A stretch of DNA of 64,000 nucleotides from Rhodocyclales bacterium (GCA_026399475.1 JAPLQY010000071.1:124001-188000); one strand, 5' to 3'. Positions 33,240-42,592 are shown, counted from the stretch's first letter. Translations and numbers: made by a program. The notes: generated by a model not told the origin, from the letters alone.

Positions 33240-34089
33240 GGCTGAGTATCCTTTTGGTGATGTTATGGATCATTTCCTTGCGGTACCAGGCGCTGGCGCG
33301 CACATCGTCGATCGGCCTGACCTCGTCGCGCGCGACCTCGGCCACCTTCTCGATGGTGGCCGCATCCAGTCGCTGCCCTTCCAGTGCCTTCTCGGTTTGC
33401 GAGGCACGCACCGGCGTCGGTGCGACCGCGCCGAATGCCACCCGGACATTCGACAGTTTGCCTTCCTTGAGGGTTCCGGCGATGCCGATGGAAATCGTCG
33501 ATATGTCGAGCGCCGGTCGCGTGCCGAGCTTGTGGAATCGCGCCACATGATTCTCGCCCGGCAGCGGGATGCGTACGCAGGTCACCAGTTCGCACAGCGA
33601 CTTGCGCGTTTTGCCGGGCCCGACGAAAAAGGTCGATAGCGGCATGCAATGTCGGTAGATCTTGCTTTCCGGCATCGAGGCCAGTTCCACGCAGGCATCC
33701 AGTACCAGCAGCGGGATCAGGGTGTCGCCGGCCGGCGAGGCATTGCAGATGTTGCCGCCCAGCGTAGCGGCATTGCGGATCTGGTCGCTGGCGAAATGGT
33801 CGCAGGCCTCGACCAGCACCGGCAGGTGCTGCCGCACCAGCGGGTGCTGCATGATTTCGGTAATCGTGGCCAGCGCGCCGATGCGGATTTCCCTGCCTTC
33901 CAGCGTGATGCCTGACAGTTGCGGAATGTGGCGGATGTTCATCAGCGTGTGTTTGATCTTGATCCGCCCGGCCTGACTTTGCGGCGTCAGGTCGGTGCCG
34001 CCGGCGAGTATGGTCACGTCGCCGTCTTTGAGGCACTCGACCGCTAGGTCGAGGCTGGTGGGTGCGAAGTAGTGCTTGAGTTCAGTCAT
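33223..34089 (-). CDS. FAD subunit of the molybdenum hydroxylase
   Basis: A 288-residue FAD-binding subunit of the CoxM/XdhB type: VTILAGGTDLTPQSQAG near residue 24, IRIGALATITEI near residue 68 and the second FAD motif IRNAATLGGNICNASPAGDT near residue 104. The extra 40-residue loop with a 4Fe-4S cluster that marks 4-hydroxybenzoyl-CoA reductase HcrB is not present. The enzyme is therefore an ordinary hydroxylase-type electron chain, which agrees with indoleacetate oxidation. I start at ATG 34089; the longer frame begins with unrelated residues inside a REP-like sequence. Confidence 0.9.
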   Translation of the reverse strand: MTELKHYFAPTSLDLAVECLKDGDVTILAGGTDLTPQSQAGRIKIKHTLMNIRHIPQLSGITLEGREIRIGALATITEIMQHPLVRQHLPVLVEACDHFASDQIRNAATLGGNICNASPAGDTLIPLLVLDACVELASMPESKIYRHCMPLSTFFVGPGKTRKSLCELVTCVRIPLPGENHVARFHKLGTRPALDISTISIGIAGTLKEGKLSNVRVAFGAVAPTPVRASQTEKALEGQRLDAATIEKVAEVARDEVRPIDDVRASAWYRKEMIHNITKRILSHVAQT

Positions 34090-34107
34090 TAGTGTTGTCC
34101 TTGATGC

Positions 34108-34150
34108 AGGAGCGAGCGATTGTGCCGCCATCGCAAGCAAGGTCGCTCCT
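34108..34150. repeat. Degenerate REP element
   Basis: AGGAGCGAGCGATTG and, after a short loop, CAAGCAAGGTCGCTCCTACG form an imperfect inverted repeat in the 93-bp gap between the FAD-subunit and mutase genes. It is a decayed relative of the REP units at 30207 and 42593. Confidence 0.6.
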
Positions 34151-34182
34151 ACGTGGTTCTCAATGGTTTCTTGGTATCACGC

Positions 34183-35796
34183 TCAAAATCTGATCGGTTC
34201 CTGGTAGCGGCCGAATACATTGACAAGCTCTTTGGTCATTTCGCCGACGCTGGCGTAAGCCTTGACCGCTTCGACCAGTGCCGGCATCACGTTGCGTCCG
34301 GCGGCGGCATCGCCGCGCAGGCGGGTCAGGGCAGCATCGACGGCGGCGTTGTCGCGTTCGGCGCGGATGCGCTTGAGGCTGTCGATCTGCACCCGGGCAT
34401 CGTCTTCGTTGTAAGGGTGGAATTCGACCGGGTGGTCTTCCTCCTGCTCATTCTTGTAGCAGTTGACGCCGACCTTGGGGAACTCGCCCGATTCGATCTT
34501 GCGCTGCATGCCATACGCCTGGGCCGAGACCTTGGCCTGGATGGTGCCTTCGGACACCATCTTGACGATGCCGCCCTGGGCATCGGTTTCGGCCATGATC
34601 TCCTCCATCTTCTTGCGCATCTCGTTGGTCATGGTCTCGACGTAGAAGGAGCCCGCCAGCGGATCGACGGTTTCGGTCAGGCCCATTTCCTCGACCAGCA
34701 ACTGCATGGTACGCAGGGAAAGCCGCGCCGAATACTCGGTGGGAATGGTGTAGGCCTCGTCATAAGAGCACAGGGCCATGGTCTGCGTACCGGACAGCGC
34801 GGAGATCAGGGCGTAGTAGGCGCCGCGCACGATGTTGACTTCCGGTTGCTCGAAGGTCAGGCCGCCACCGCCACCCGCGGCGATCATGCGCAGCCACATC
34901 GATCCCGGTTTTTCCGCGCCGTATTCTTCCTTCATGATCTTGGCCCACAGGCTGCGGCCAGCGCGGAATTTGCATACCTGCTCGAAGATGTTGCCGAAGA
35001 TGTTGAAGTTGTAGGACAGGCGCCCGGCGAATTCATCCACCGACAGGCCGCGCTTGATCGCATCGTCGGCATAGGCCTTGGCGATGGAAAACGCATAGGC
35101 CATTTCCTGCGCCGGCGTCGCCCCGGATTCGCGGATGTGGTAGCCGCAGACCGACACCGGAGTGTATTTCGGCGCATGCGTGGCGCAGTATTCGATGGTG
35201 TCGCCCACCAGCCGGATCGACGGCTCCACAGGGAAGATCCAGGTGCCGCGGCCGATGAACTCCTTGAGGATGTCGTTCTGCGCCGTGCCGCGCAACTCCT
35301 TGACGTCATAGCCGCGCTTTTCCGCCATCGCCAGGTACATCGCGATCAGGATCGCCGCGGCGCCGTTGATCGTCAGGGAGACCGTGATTTTCTTCAGGTC
35401 GATGCCGTCGAAGGCGATTTCGAAATCGCGCAGGGTGTCGATCGACATGCCGACGCGGCCGATTTCTCCCTCGGCCAGCGGATCGTCCGAATCGAGGCCG
35501 ATCTGCGTCGGCAGGTCGAAGGCGACGTTGAGGCCGGTCTGGCCGTTGGCGATCAGGTACTTGAAGCGCTGGTTGGTGTCGGCCGGATTGCCGAAGCCGG
35601 CGTACTGGCGCATGGTCCAGGGCTGCTTGCGGTACATCTCGCGGTGGATGCCGCGAGTGAAGGGATACTGGCCGGGTTCGCCGACCATTTCCATGCCGCC
35701 GCTGGCCGCGACGTCCGCCGCGGTGTACAGCGGCTTGACCTCGATGCCGGATTCGTTGATGACCTTCTTTGTGGCGGGATTCTGCGGCGCGTTCAT
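34183..35796 (-). CDS. B12-dependent acyl-CoA mutase large subunit, probable (2-aminophenyl)succinyl-CoA mutase
   Basis: A 537-residue TIM-barrel subunit of the methylmalonyl-CoA mutase family without its own cobalamin domain. The substrate-site residues of methylmalonyl-CoA mutase are retained: Tyr65 in TMRQYAGF, Gln173 and Arg183 in QNDILKEFIGR, with the same 118-residue spacing as Tyr89 and Arg207 of the Propionibacterium enzyme. That arginine holds a free carboxylate, which argues for a succinyl/malonyl-type substrate and against isobutyryl- or 2-hydroxyisobutyryl-CoA. In indoleacetate degradation such a mutase rearranges (2-aminophenyl)succinyl-CoA to 2-aminobenzylmalonyl-CoA. Its start overlaps the small-subunit gene; meaB for its repair lies at 44.8 kb. 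Confidence 0.88.
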   Translation of the reverse strand: MNAPQNPATKKVINESGIEVKPLYTAADVAASGGMEMVGEPGQYPFTRGIHREMYRKQPWTMRQYAGFGNPADTNQRFKYLIANGQTGLNVAFDLPTQIGLDSDDPLAEGEIGRVGMSIDTLRDFEIAFDGIDLKKITVSLTINGAAAILIAMYLAMAEKRGYDVKELRGTAQNDILKEFIGRGTWIFPVEPSIRLVGDTIEYCATHAPKYTPVSVCGYHIRESGATPAQEMAYAFSIAKAYADDAIKRGLSVDEFAGRLSYNFNIFGNIFEQVCKFRAGRSLWAKIMKEEYGAEKPGSMWLRMIAAGGGGGLTFEQPEVNIVRGAYYALISALSGTQTMALCSYDEAYTIPTEYSARLSLRTMQLLVEEMGLTETVDPLAGSFYVETMTNEMRKKMEEIMAETDAQGGIVKMVSEGTIQAKVSAQAYGMQRKIESGEFPKVGVNCYKNEQEEDHPVEFHPYNEDDARVQIDSLKRIRAERDNAAVDAALTRLRGDAAAGRNVMPALVEAVKAYASVGEMTKELVNVFGRYQEPIRF

Positions 35797-36194
35797 TTGA
35801 CCTCCTTGCGGATGAACTCGGTGATGGCATCGAGTTTCGAGCCCGAAGGAAAAATCCCCTTGAAGCCAAGATCGCGCAGCGCCTCATGGTCCTGCGCCGG
35901 CAGGTTGCCGCCGATCACCCAGAGCTTGTCGGTCAGGTCGTTGGCTTCGAGCAGGGGCTTGAGTTTGCGGCAGAAGGGGATATGCGAACCGGCCATGGAG
36001 GACAGTGAAATCACGTCGACGTCCTCTTCGAGTGCGATGCGCGCGATCTGCTCCGGCGTCTGGCGCAGTCCCGTATAGATCACCTCGAAGCCGGCGTCCA
36101 TCATGGCGCGCGCCACGACCTTGGCGCCCTGGTCGTGGCCATCGAGGCCGGGTTTGCCGAGCAGGACCTTGATCCGGCGTGGTGCTTGCGTCAT
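35793..36194 (-). CDS. B12-binding small subunit of the acyl-CoA mutase
   Basis: A 133-residue cobalamin-binding domain protein. The signature DxHxxG is seen as KPGLDGHDQGAKVVA at residues 14-28, with the histidine serving as lower axial ligand; SLSSMAGSH and the glycine-rich WVIGGNLPAQD follow, as in the C-terminal domain of methylmalonyl-CoA mutase. The gene is coupled on both sides by four-base overlaps with the acyl-CoA dehydrogenase and the large-subunit gene. I start at ATG 36194; the upstream continuation in this frame is antisense noise within the dehydrogenase gene. Confidence 0.92.
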   Translation of the reverse strand: MTQAPRRIKVLLGKPGLDGHDQGAKVVARAMMDAGFEVIYTGLRQTPEQIARIALEEDVDVISLSSMAGSHIPFCRKLKPLLEANDLTDKLWVIGGNLPAQDHEALRDLGFKGIFPSGSKLDAITEFIRKEVK

Positions 36195-37324
36195 GACGAT
36201 ACTTCCTTGGCAATGATGAGTTTCAGCATCTCGCTGGTGCCGCCGCCGATCAGGGTGAAGCGCACATCGCGCAGGTAGCGTTGCACCGGATACTCCATGG
36301 CGTAGCCGTAGGAGGCGAACACTCGTGCGGCCTTGTCGCAGACCGTGGCGGCGGTTTCGGTGGCGAACAGTTTCGCCATCGCTGCTTCCTTGTGGTACGG
36401 CTTGCCCGCATCGCGTCGCCACGCCGCGTAATACACCAGGTGGTCGGCGGCTTCGAGTTCGGTGGCCATTTCGGCCAGCTTCATCTGTATCGCCTGGTAG
36501 CGGTTGATCGCCTTGCCGAATTGCTGGCGCTCGCCGGCATAGCGCACGGCTTCCCCCAGAGCGGCGTATGCAACGCCGAGGCCCATTGCGCCGGTAATGA
36601 TGCGGATCTCGCCCAGGGTCTTACGCAGGTGACCCTCGCCATCGCCTTCCGCTCTGGACAGGCGGTGGCTGTCGGGCACGAAGCATTCGTCGAACGCGAC
36701 TTCCGAGGTCGGCAGCGCCCAGACGCCCATCTTGTGGATTTCGCGGCCGACGGTGATGCCCTTGAAATGCTTCTCGACGAGGAAGATGGTGAGCTTCTTC
36801 TCCTCGCCGGCCTTGGCGAATACAGTGAAGAAATCGGCCACCGGCGCCGAGGTGATCCAGGTCTTCTGGCCGTTGATGACGTAGCCGCCGTCGACCTTTT
36901 TTGCGGTGGTTGCGATCGAGCCAAGGTCGGAGCCGGAGTTGGGTTCGGTCATGCAGATCGCTCCGATCTTCTCGCCGCGCAGCGCCGGCTTGAACAGGCG
37001 CTCGATGATGTCTTCATTGCCCAGCTGGTGGAGGAACTTGGTGCCCATCAGCGACTGCATGGCCACGGCACCGGCCAGGGACATCGAGCCGCGCGCGATT
37101 TCCTGCAGGGCGAGGCAGAACTCGGTCAGCGCCATCCCCGTCCCGCCGACATCCTCGGGATAGCGCATGCCGAAGAAGCCCAGGTCGGCCAGTTCCTGAA
37201 ACAATGCACGCGGATACACCTTCGCCTCGTCGAGCGCGGCAGCCTGCGGCGCGATGCGCTCGTCGCAAAAGCGAGCGAAGGTGTCGCGGATGGACTGCTG
37301 TTCGCTGGTCAGTTCAAAGTTCAT
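36191..37324 (-). CDS. iaaF: Decarboxylating acyl-CoA dehydrogenase (benzylmalonyl-CoA dehydrogenase-like)
   Basis: A 377-residue acyl-CoA dehydrogenase with the usual three domains, including the flavin segment ICMTEPNSGSDLGSI near residue 123 and the C-terminal FASYGYAMEYPVQRYLRD. The catalytic glutamate of the motif YEGT is replaced: residues 359-363 read IGGGT, with Gly361 at the base position. No glutamate stands at the alternative isovaleryl-type position either. In Aromatoleum, IaaF oxidises and decarboxylates benzylmalonyl-CoA to cinnamoyl-CoA, and loss of CO2 replaces proton abstraction, so no base is required. The missing glutamate and the position directly before the mutase genes fit that reaction closely. 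Broader acyl-CoA families also contain IGGGT variants. Confidence 0.88.
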   Translation of the reverse strand: MNFELTSEQQSIRDTFARFCDERIAPQAAALDEAKVYPRALFQELADLGFFGMRYPEDVGGTGMALTEFCLALQEIARGSMSLAGAVAMQSLMGTKFLHQLGNEDIIERLFKPALRGEKIGAICMTEPNSGSDLGSIATTAKKVDGGYVINGQKTWITSAPVADFFTVFAKAGEEKKLTIFLVEKHFKGITVGREIHKMGVWALPTSEVAFDECFVPDSHRLSRAEGDGEGHLRKTLGEIRIITGAMGLGVAYAALGEAVRYAGERQQFGKAINRYQAIQMKLAEMATELEAADHLVYYAAWRRDAGKPYHKEAAMAKLFATETAATVCDKAARVFASYGYAMEYPVQRYLRDVRFTLIGGGTSEMLKLIIAKEVSS

Positions 37325-37328
37325 TGTT

Positions 37329-38923
37329 CTAGGCGGCCTCGTAGCCGTAGTCGCGCCGTGCCGACTCGAGGGTGATCACGCCATTCCTGATCTCGTCGGC
37401 CAGCAGCTTCCGGTCGCGCTTCTTCGGATCGCCGTAGCCGCCGCCGCCGCTGGCGACCTGATGGTAGGTGGTGCCCATGGGGACACCGGTGATCAGGTCC
37501 TTGTTCTTCGGCACCACGGTCTGGCCGTCCGGGTAGTGCAGGCGGATGAAGTTGAGGCCGCCTTCGCCGCCGCCGAAGAGGCCGAAGGCCGGTTCGAAAT
37601 CGCCGTCGCCGAAGGTCACCAGTTGCGTGTCATCCGACCCGATCCTGAAAATCGTCTCGACGCCGAGGCCACCGCGCCATTCGCCAGCACCGGCGGAGTC
37701 GGTCAACAGTTCGTGCTTGATCAGGGTGTGCGGCGTCTGCTGCTCGAACATTTCGTAGTCCTGGTCGAGCACGCCGCCCGAGGCGTCGATCATGCCGATA
37801 TGGTCGTAGCCATCGGTGCCGAGCATGGCGCCGGAGCCGCCCTTGAGGCCCATGAAGCCGATGTCGACGTACTTCTCGTTGTTCTTCGGATCGATGCCGG
37901 TGGTCAGCGATGCCAGCAGATTGTTCCAGCCGGCCGTGACGCGATCGGGCATCACCGGGGCCAGCGCGCGCTGGATGGCGTCGGCGTTGGGCGGGCAGAG
38001 GTGGTTGCCGAAGGTGGTGGCCTTCGGGTAGGCGGCATTGAGGATGGTGCCGAGGCGCTCGAGGTGAAGGTGCCATTCACGAAGCCATTGGTCTGGGGAT
38101 CGGTACGCGAGTAGTCGAACTTGATGTGCTTGTCCTTGACTTCGATGTCCACGCGAATGGTGTATTTCGAGCCGACGAAGCGGCCATCGTAGTAGACGTA
38201 GCCTTCGCCCGAGTAGTTGCCGTTGGGAATCTTGGCGATCTCGGCTTCCATCATCTTGCGCGTGGCCTCGAACAGCGCCTGCTTGTGGCTCTCGTAGCTC
38301 GCCACGCCGTATTTCTTCAGCAGTTCCAGCAGGCGGCGCTCGCCGACCGTGCAGGCGCCCATTTCGGCCTTCATGTCGTGCTGCACGATGTCGAGGCGCA
38401 CGTTGGCGAAGATCAGACCCCACACGTCCTTGCGCAGCTTGCCGCGCTCGACCACCTTGACCGGCGGAATGCGCAGGGCTTCCTGCCAGACCTCGACGGC
38501 ATTCGGGTTGTAGCCGCCGGCCACATTGCCGCCGATGTCCGCCTGGTGCCCCTTGACCGCCGTCCATGCCACCAGCTTGTCCTCGAAGAACACCGGCTTG
38601 AAGGCGGCGACATCGTTGTTCTGGTTGCCCAGGCTGAACACGTCGTTGTGGAAGATCACGTCGCCGGGATAGATCTCGTCGCCGAAAAACTCCTTGATGT
38701 ATTTGCACACCGGCGCCAGCGAAAACGCCAGGATGGGCAGGTTCTCGGTCTGCTCCAGCATGTTGCCGTCGGCGTCATAGAGGCCGGTGACGTAGTCCTT
38801 GGCCTCGCAGAGGATCGGCGAGCGCGTGGTCTGCTCCATCGAAATGCTCATCTCGTCGGTGATCGACTTGAAGGTCCGGGCATAGACGGAGAGCAGGATC
38901 GGGTCGATTTTTTGGGCGCTCAT
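37329..38923 (-). pseudogene. Hydantoinase B-like subunit, frameshifted with internal deletion
   Basis: The N-terminal 283 or so residues (MSAQKIDPILLSVYA to TNGFVNGTFTS) and the C-terminal part (from GTILNAAYPKATTFG to YGYEAA) are both clear HyuB-family sequence but lie in different frames. At about 38055-38066 the reading frame changes and roughly 30 residues that normally lie between these segments are missing. This means a deletion of about 80-90 bp that is not a multiple of three. HyuB pairs with HyuA in ATP-dependent hydrolysis of cyclic amides; here the two would open the lactam ring of 2-oxo-indoleacetate. The gene is complete at both ends and keeps four-base coupling to hyuA. Either the strain lost the function or the assembled sequence contains an error. 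Confidence 0.75.
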
Positions 38924-41025
38924 GCCAGTGCCTCCGTGTTTACCTTGGTGTCCTTGAAGCACGATAGCGCGAGATCCTCGCGGCCCTTCTGGTAGATGAC
39001 GAAGGAACCCAGCGCGTCGACGGCACAGTCGTAGGCGTCGCTGACGAAGATCGCCGTGGTGACCTGTTCGATCATCGCCGGGCCGGCGATGCGGTTGCCG
39101 AAGTGCATCTTGTGGCCGTCGTAGACCGGGGTTTCGCGGAAGGTCTTGGTCTCCGGGATGTACATGCTGCGCTTGCCCTTCAAGGCCTTGGACGCATCGG
39201 CGCCGACCCAGACTTCCTGGCGGTAGGTGGGCTTGTCGGTGATGCCGATGGCCTGGACGCGGACGTTGATGATTTCGATCGGCGTCTTCTCGCCTTCCAG
39301 CGAATAGCCGTAGAGCCGGTTGTGCTCGTCGTTGAAGGCGTGGGCGATGGCGGCGGTATCGCGACTGTCGATCAGCTCGCGCGGCACCGTGAAGGACACC
39401 TCGTGGTACTGCTTGATGTAGCGGCAGTCGAACCTGACCTCGTAGCGGCGGCGCTCCTCGGCGATGCGCTCCTCGACCAGTTGCCGCGTGCCGTCCGCCG
39501 ACATCTCGTCGATCATGCCGGTCAGCTTCGGCCAGTCGATGGCTTCCAAACGGGAAACGAAGGTGCGCACGAAGTCGTGCTTGAGTTCGCTCATCAGCAT
39601 GCCGAAGGCGCACAGCACCGAGGATTCGCGCGGCACGATCTGCAGCGGGATTTCGAGCTCGCTGCAGATCAGGCAGGAGTGGATCGGGCCGGCGCCGCCG
39701 GCGGGAATGAAGGGGAACTCGCGCGGATCGAAGCCGCGCTTGATGGTGACCTCGCGCACGCCTTGCGCCATGTTGTTGCAGGCGACGCGATACATGCCGG
39801 CCGCGGCTTCCTCGACGGACAGCCCCATGGGTTTCGCGATGTGCTCCTCGATTGCGGCACGCGCCGCCGCCGCGTCGAGCTTCATCCTGCCGCCGGCGAA
39901 GAAGGCGTCGGTGGTGGCAGGGAGCCGGCCGCCCTTGCTGTAGCAGGCCGGACCGGGGTCGGCGCCGGCGCTTTGCGGGCCCATGCGCAACATGCCGCCT
40001 TCATCGAGCCAGCCGATCGAGCCGCCGCCGGCGCCGATGGTATGGATGTCGAGCATGGGCAGGGCGATCTTGTGGCGGGCGATTTCGCCGTCGTTCTTGA
40101 TCATCGGCGCATCCACCGCGACCGAAGCCTCGAAACTGGTGCCACCCATGTCGGTGGTGATGCACTTGTTCTGGCCGTGCAGGCGGACGTAGAACAGGCC
40201 GGCGCCGGGACCGCCGGCGGGGCCGGAGAGCAGGGTCAGGGCCGCCTTCTCGCGCGCCAGCTGCGGCGAGATGACGCCGCCGTTGGATTGCATGATCAGC
40301 AGCAAATTCCTGAAGCCGATGCCCTTGAGCCGGCCGACCAGCTGGTCGAGGTAATGGTTGAGCTTCGGTCCGACATAGGAGTTGAGCGCCGTGGTGCTGA
40401 CGCGTTCGTAGAAGCGGATCGAGGGCAGGAGGTCGGTCGATACCGAGAGATAGGCGCCGGGCATTTCCTTCTTCACCAGTTCGGCTGCCGCTTGTTCGTG
40501 GACCGGGTTGGCAAAGGAATTCATGAAGCAGATCGAGACTGCCTGCACGCCCTCCTGCTTGAACAGATCGATCGCCTGTTTGATCTGGCCGAGATCGAGC
40601 GGCGCGGTCTCCGCACCATTGCGGTCGAGGCGACCGCTGATGCCGGCGCGCAGATAGCGCGGCACCAGGGGCTTGACGTTGGTGTAGCGGTTGTTGTACT
40701 GCTCCTCGCGGATGCCGCGGCGCATTTCCAGGGCGTCCCTCACGCCTTCCGTGGTAAGCAACCCGCACTTGGCGCCGGTGCCGGTCAGCGTGGCGTTGGT
40801 CGTCACGGTGGTGCCATGCACGATGGTGTCGATGGTCGGCGCGAAGGCCTCCAGAGTCAGCGGCGGGTTCATGCTGGCGGCGATGTCGGTGAGGCCGTTG
40901 ACCACGGCGATCGAGGGATCGGACGGGGTCGATAGCGTCTTGAAGATCGCCGGCTCGGCGTCGTCGCGGGTGACGACGAAGTCGGTGAAGGTTCCGCCGA
41001 CGTCGATTCCGATCTTAAGCGCCAT
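38920..41025 (-). CDS. Hydantoinase A-like subunit (ATP-dependent cyclic amide hydrolase)
   Basis: A 701-residue HyuA/acetophenone-carboxylase-type subunit with an actin-like ATPase fold: KIGIDVGGTFTDFVV at residues 3-17, VHGTTVTTNATLTGTGAK near residue 69, ITTDMGGTSFEASV near residue 290, and GGAGPIHSCLICSELEIP near residue 440. The indoleacetate clusters of Azoarcus and Aromatoleum contain a hydantoinase-like enzyme thought to open the oxindole ring to a phenylsuccinate derivative. The gene stands between the CoA-ligase gene and the broken B-subunit gene, with which it overlaps by ATGA. Carboxylase or oxoprolinase activity is formally possible from the family alone. Confidence 0.88.
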   Translation of the reverse strand: MALKIGIDVGGTFTDFVVTRDDAEPAIFKTLSTPSDPSIAVVNGLTDIAASMNPPLTLEAFAPTIDTIVHGTTVTTNATLTGTGAKCGLLTTEGVRDALEMRRGIREEQYNNRYTNVKPLVPRYLRAGISGRLDRNGAETAPLDLGQIKQAIDLFKQEGVQAVSICFMNSFANPVHEQAAAELVKKEMPGAYLSVSTDLLPSIRFYERVSTTALNSYVGPKLNHYLDQLVGRLKGIGFRNLLLIMQSNGGVISPQLAREKAALTLLSGPAGGPGAGLFYVRLHGQNKCITTDMGGTSFEASVAVDAPMIKNDGEIARHKIALPMLDIHTIGAGGGSIGWLDEGGMLRMGPQSAGADPGPACYSKGGRLPATTDAFFAGGRMKLDAAAARAAIEEHIAKPMGLSVEEAAAGMYRVACNNMAQGVREVTIKRGFDPREFPFIPAGGAGPIHSCLICSELEIPLQIVPRESSVLCAFGMLMSELKHDFVRTFVSRLEAIDWPKLTGMIDEMSADGTRQLVEERIAEERRRYEVRFDCRYIKQYHEVSFTVPRELIDSRDTAAIAHAFNDEHNRLYGYSLEGEKTPIEIINVRVQAIGITDKPTYRQEVWVGADASKALKGKRSMYIPETKTFRETPVYDGHKMHFGNRIAGPAMIEQVTTAIFVSDAYDCAVDALGSFVIYQKGREDLALSCFKDTKVNTEALA

Positions 41026-41052
41026 GGCATGTGCTCCGTGTCTGTATGTTTG

Positions 41053-42579
41053 TCATTGGGGTGCTTCGGCGCGCGCGACCATCTTGCGTACGTCTTCCTT
41101 TCTCACCTTGCCCAGGGCAGTTTTCGGCAAAGCCTCGACCACCAACACTTCCTTGGGATACTTGTAGCGGGCGATGCGGCCTTCCAGGAGCTTCAGCACC
41201 TGTTCGCCGGTAACCACGCGGTCGGCTCGCGGCACGACAACGGCGACGACGATTTCGCCCCAGCGCTCGTCGGGCCGGCCGATCACCGAGGCTTCGGCGA
41301 TATCGGGACATTCGATCAGCAGGTTTTCGATCTCGGCCGGATAGATGTTCTCGCCGCCGGAGATGATCATCTCCTTGCTGCGGCCAACGACGGTGAGGTA
41401 GCCTTCGGCGTCGAAATAGCCGATGTCGCCTGTACGGTACCAGCCGTCCTTGAGCGCCGCATCGGTGGTCTGCGGAGACTTCCAGTAACCCGCCATGACA
41501 TTGCGGCCCTTGACGAGAATTTCGCCGGCTTGCCCCGGCGGCAGGTCGGTTGCATTGCCAGCAACGATGCGAAGCTGGCAATGCGCGGCCGAACGGCCGG
41601 TTGATCCGACTTTGCGCACGGCCTCTTCGCGCGTGAGGTAGGCGGCGATCGGGCAGGTTTCCGTGGCGCCGTAGACCTGCGGCATCGGCACGCCGCGGGC
41701 GTGCACGGCCTCGATCAGGTGCGTGGGCACGATCGACGAGCCGATGCTCATCATGCGCAGGCTGGAGAGGTCGGTGGTGGCCCAGTGCGGGCTGGCCATC
41801 ATCATGTCGACCACGGCGGGCACCACCAGCATCAGCGTGATCCGTTCGCGCTCGATGGCCTCCAGCGCCGCGTCGGGATCGAAGCGCGGATGCAGCACCA
41901 GCGTGCAGCCCGCGCGCAGCGCCGGCGTGGTCTGGATGTTGAGGCCGCCGACATGAAACAGGGGCAGCACCGTCAGCACGCGGTCGTCGGGCGACAGGGC
42001 GTGCATGTCCGCACTGTTGTCGGCGTTGCAGGCGATGGCGCCCTGGGTGAGCAGCACGCCCTTGGGTTTTCCGGTCGAGCCGGAGGTGTAGCAGATCAGC
42101 AGCGGCGTGTCCTCGCCGACCGCCGGATCACGCGGCGCCGGACCCTTGGCCTGGCCACAAAACTCGGTCCAGGAGATCCAGCCCCGATCGGCGGCGCCGA
42201 AGCTGATCAGCGTCAGCGGACCCAAGTCGTCGCGCAAGGCGTCCGTCTGGGCGACATACTGAGGCTCGACGAAGAGCAGGGCAGGCGGACAGTCCTGCAG
42301 CATTTGCAGGTGTTCGGCGCCGGCCAGTCGCCAGTTGAGCGGCATGAAAAGCGCGCCGAGGCGGGCGCAGGCAAACAGCAGCGCCAGCATTTCCGGGCTG
42401 TTGCAGCCGAGGTATGCCACGCAGTTGCCGCGTTGTACGCCGGAGGCCGCAAGGGTGGCCGCCAGCCGGTCGATCAGATTCGCCAGCTCCGCGTACGAAA
42501 CGTCGCGTCCCGAAAAGCGAATGGCCGTCTTGTCCGGAACCCGCCCGGCGTTATCCGATATCCAGTCGGCGAGGTTCAC
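41053..42579 (-). CDS. iaaB: Aryl-CoA ligase, probable indoleacetate-CoA ligase
   Basis: A 508-residue AMP-forming ligase: LICYTSGSTGKPKGVLLTQG near residue 155, QVYGATETCP near residue 288, YRTGDIG near residue 377, ISGGENIYPAEIENLL and the catalytic lysine in PKTALGKVRK near residue 487. The start is GTG at 42579, where the conserved sequence NLADWISDNAGRVPDKTA begins; the longer frame reads into a REP palindrome. In Aromatoleum the cluster ligase IaaB activates indoleacetate to indoleacetyl-CoA. That ester may serve signalling or a side route, because the main path starts with free indoleacetate. It lies between the thiolase and hydantoinase genes as in that cluster type. Confidence 0.82.
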   Translation of the reverse strand: MNLADWISDNAGRVPDKTAIRFSGRDVSYAELANLIDRLAATLAASGVQRGNCVAYLGCNSPEMLALLFACARLGALFMPLNWRLAGAEHLQMLQDCPPALLFVEPQYVAQTDALRDDLGPLTLISFGAADRGWISWTEFCGQAKGPAPRDPAVGEDTPLLICYTSGSTGKPKGVLLTQGAIACNADNSADMHALSPDDRVLTVLPLFHVGGLNIQTTPALRAGCTLVLHPRFDPDAALEAIERERITLMLVVPAVVDMMMASPHWATTDLSSLRMMSIGSSIVPTHLIEAVHARGVPMPQVYGATETCPIAAYLTREEAVRKVGSTGRSAAHCQLRIVAGNATDLPPGQAGEILVKGRNVMAGYWKSPQTTDAALKDGWYRTGDIGYFDAEGYLTVVGRSKEMIISGGENIYPAEIENLLIECPDIAEASVIGRPDERWGEIVVAVVVPRADRVVTGEQVLKLLEGRIARYKYPKEVLVVEALPKTALGKVRKEDVRKMVARAEAPQ

Positions 42580-42592
42580 TGTGTAGATCTCT

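Noticed and set aside
30280-34089. 4-hydroxybenzoyl-CoA reductase (HcrABC) as identity of the Mo enzyme
   Set aside because: The FAD subunit lacks the extra 4Fe-4S loop of HcrB and the gene neighbours are those of indoleacetate degradation.
38040-38080. Programmed frameshift or ribosomal bypass in the hydantoinase B gene
   Set aside because: No slippery heptamer is visible, and conserved residues are missing rather than only shifted, so deletion or assembly error explains it better.
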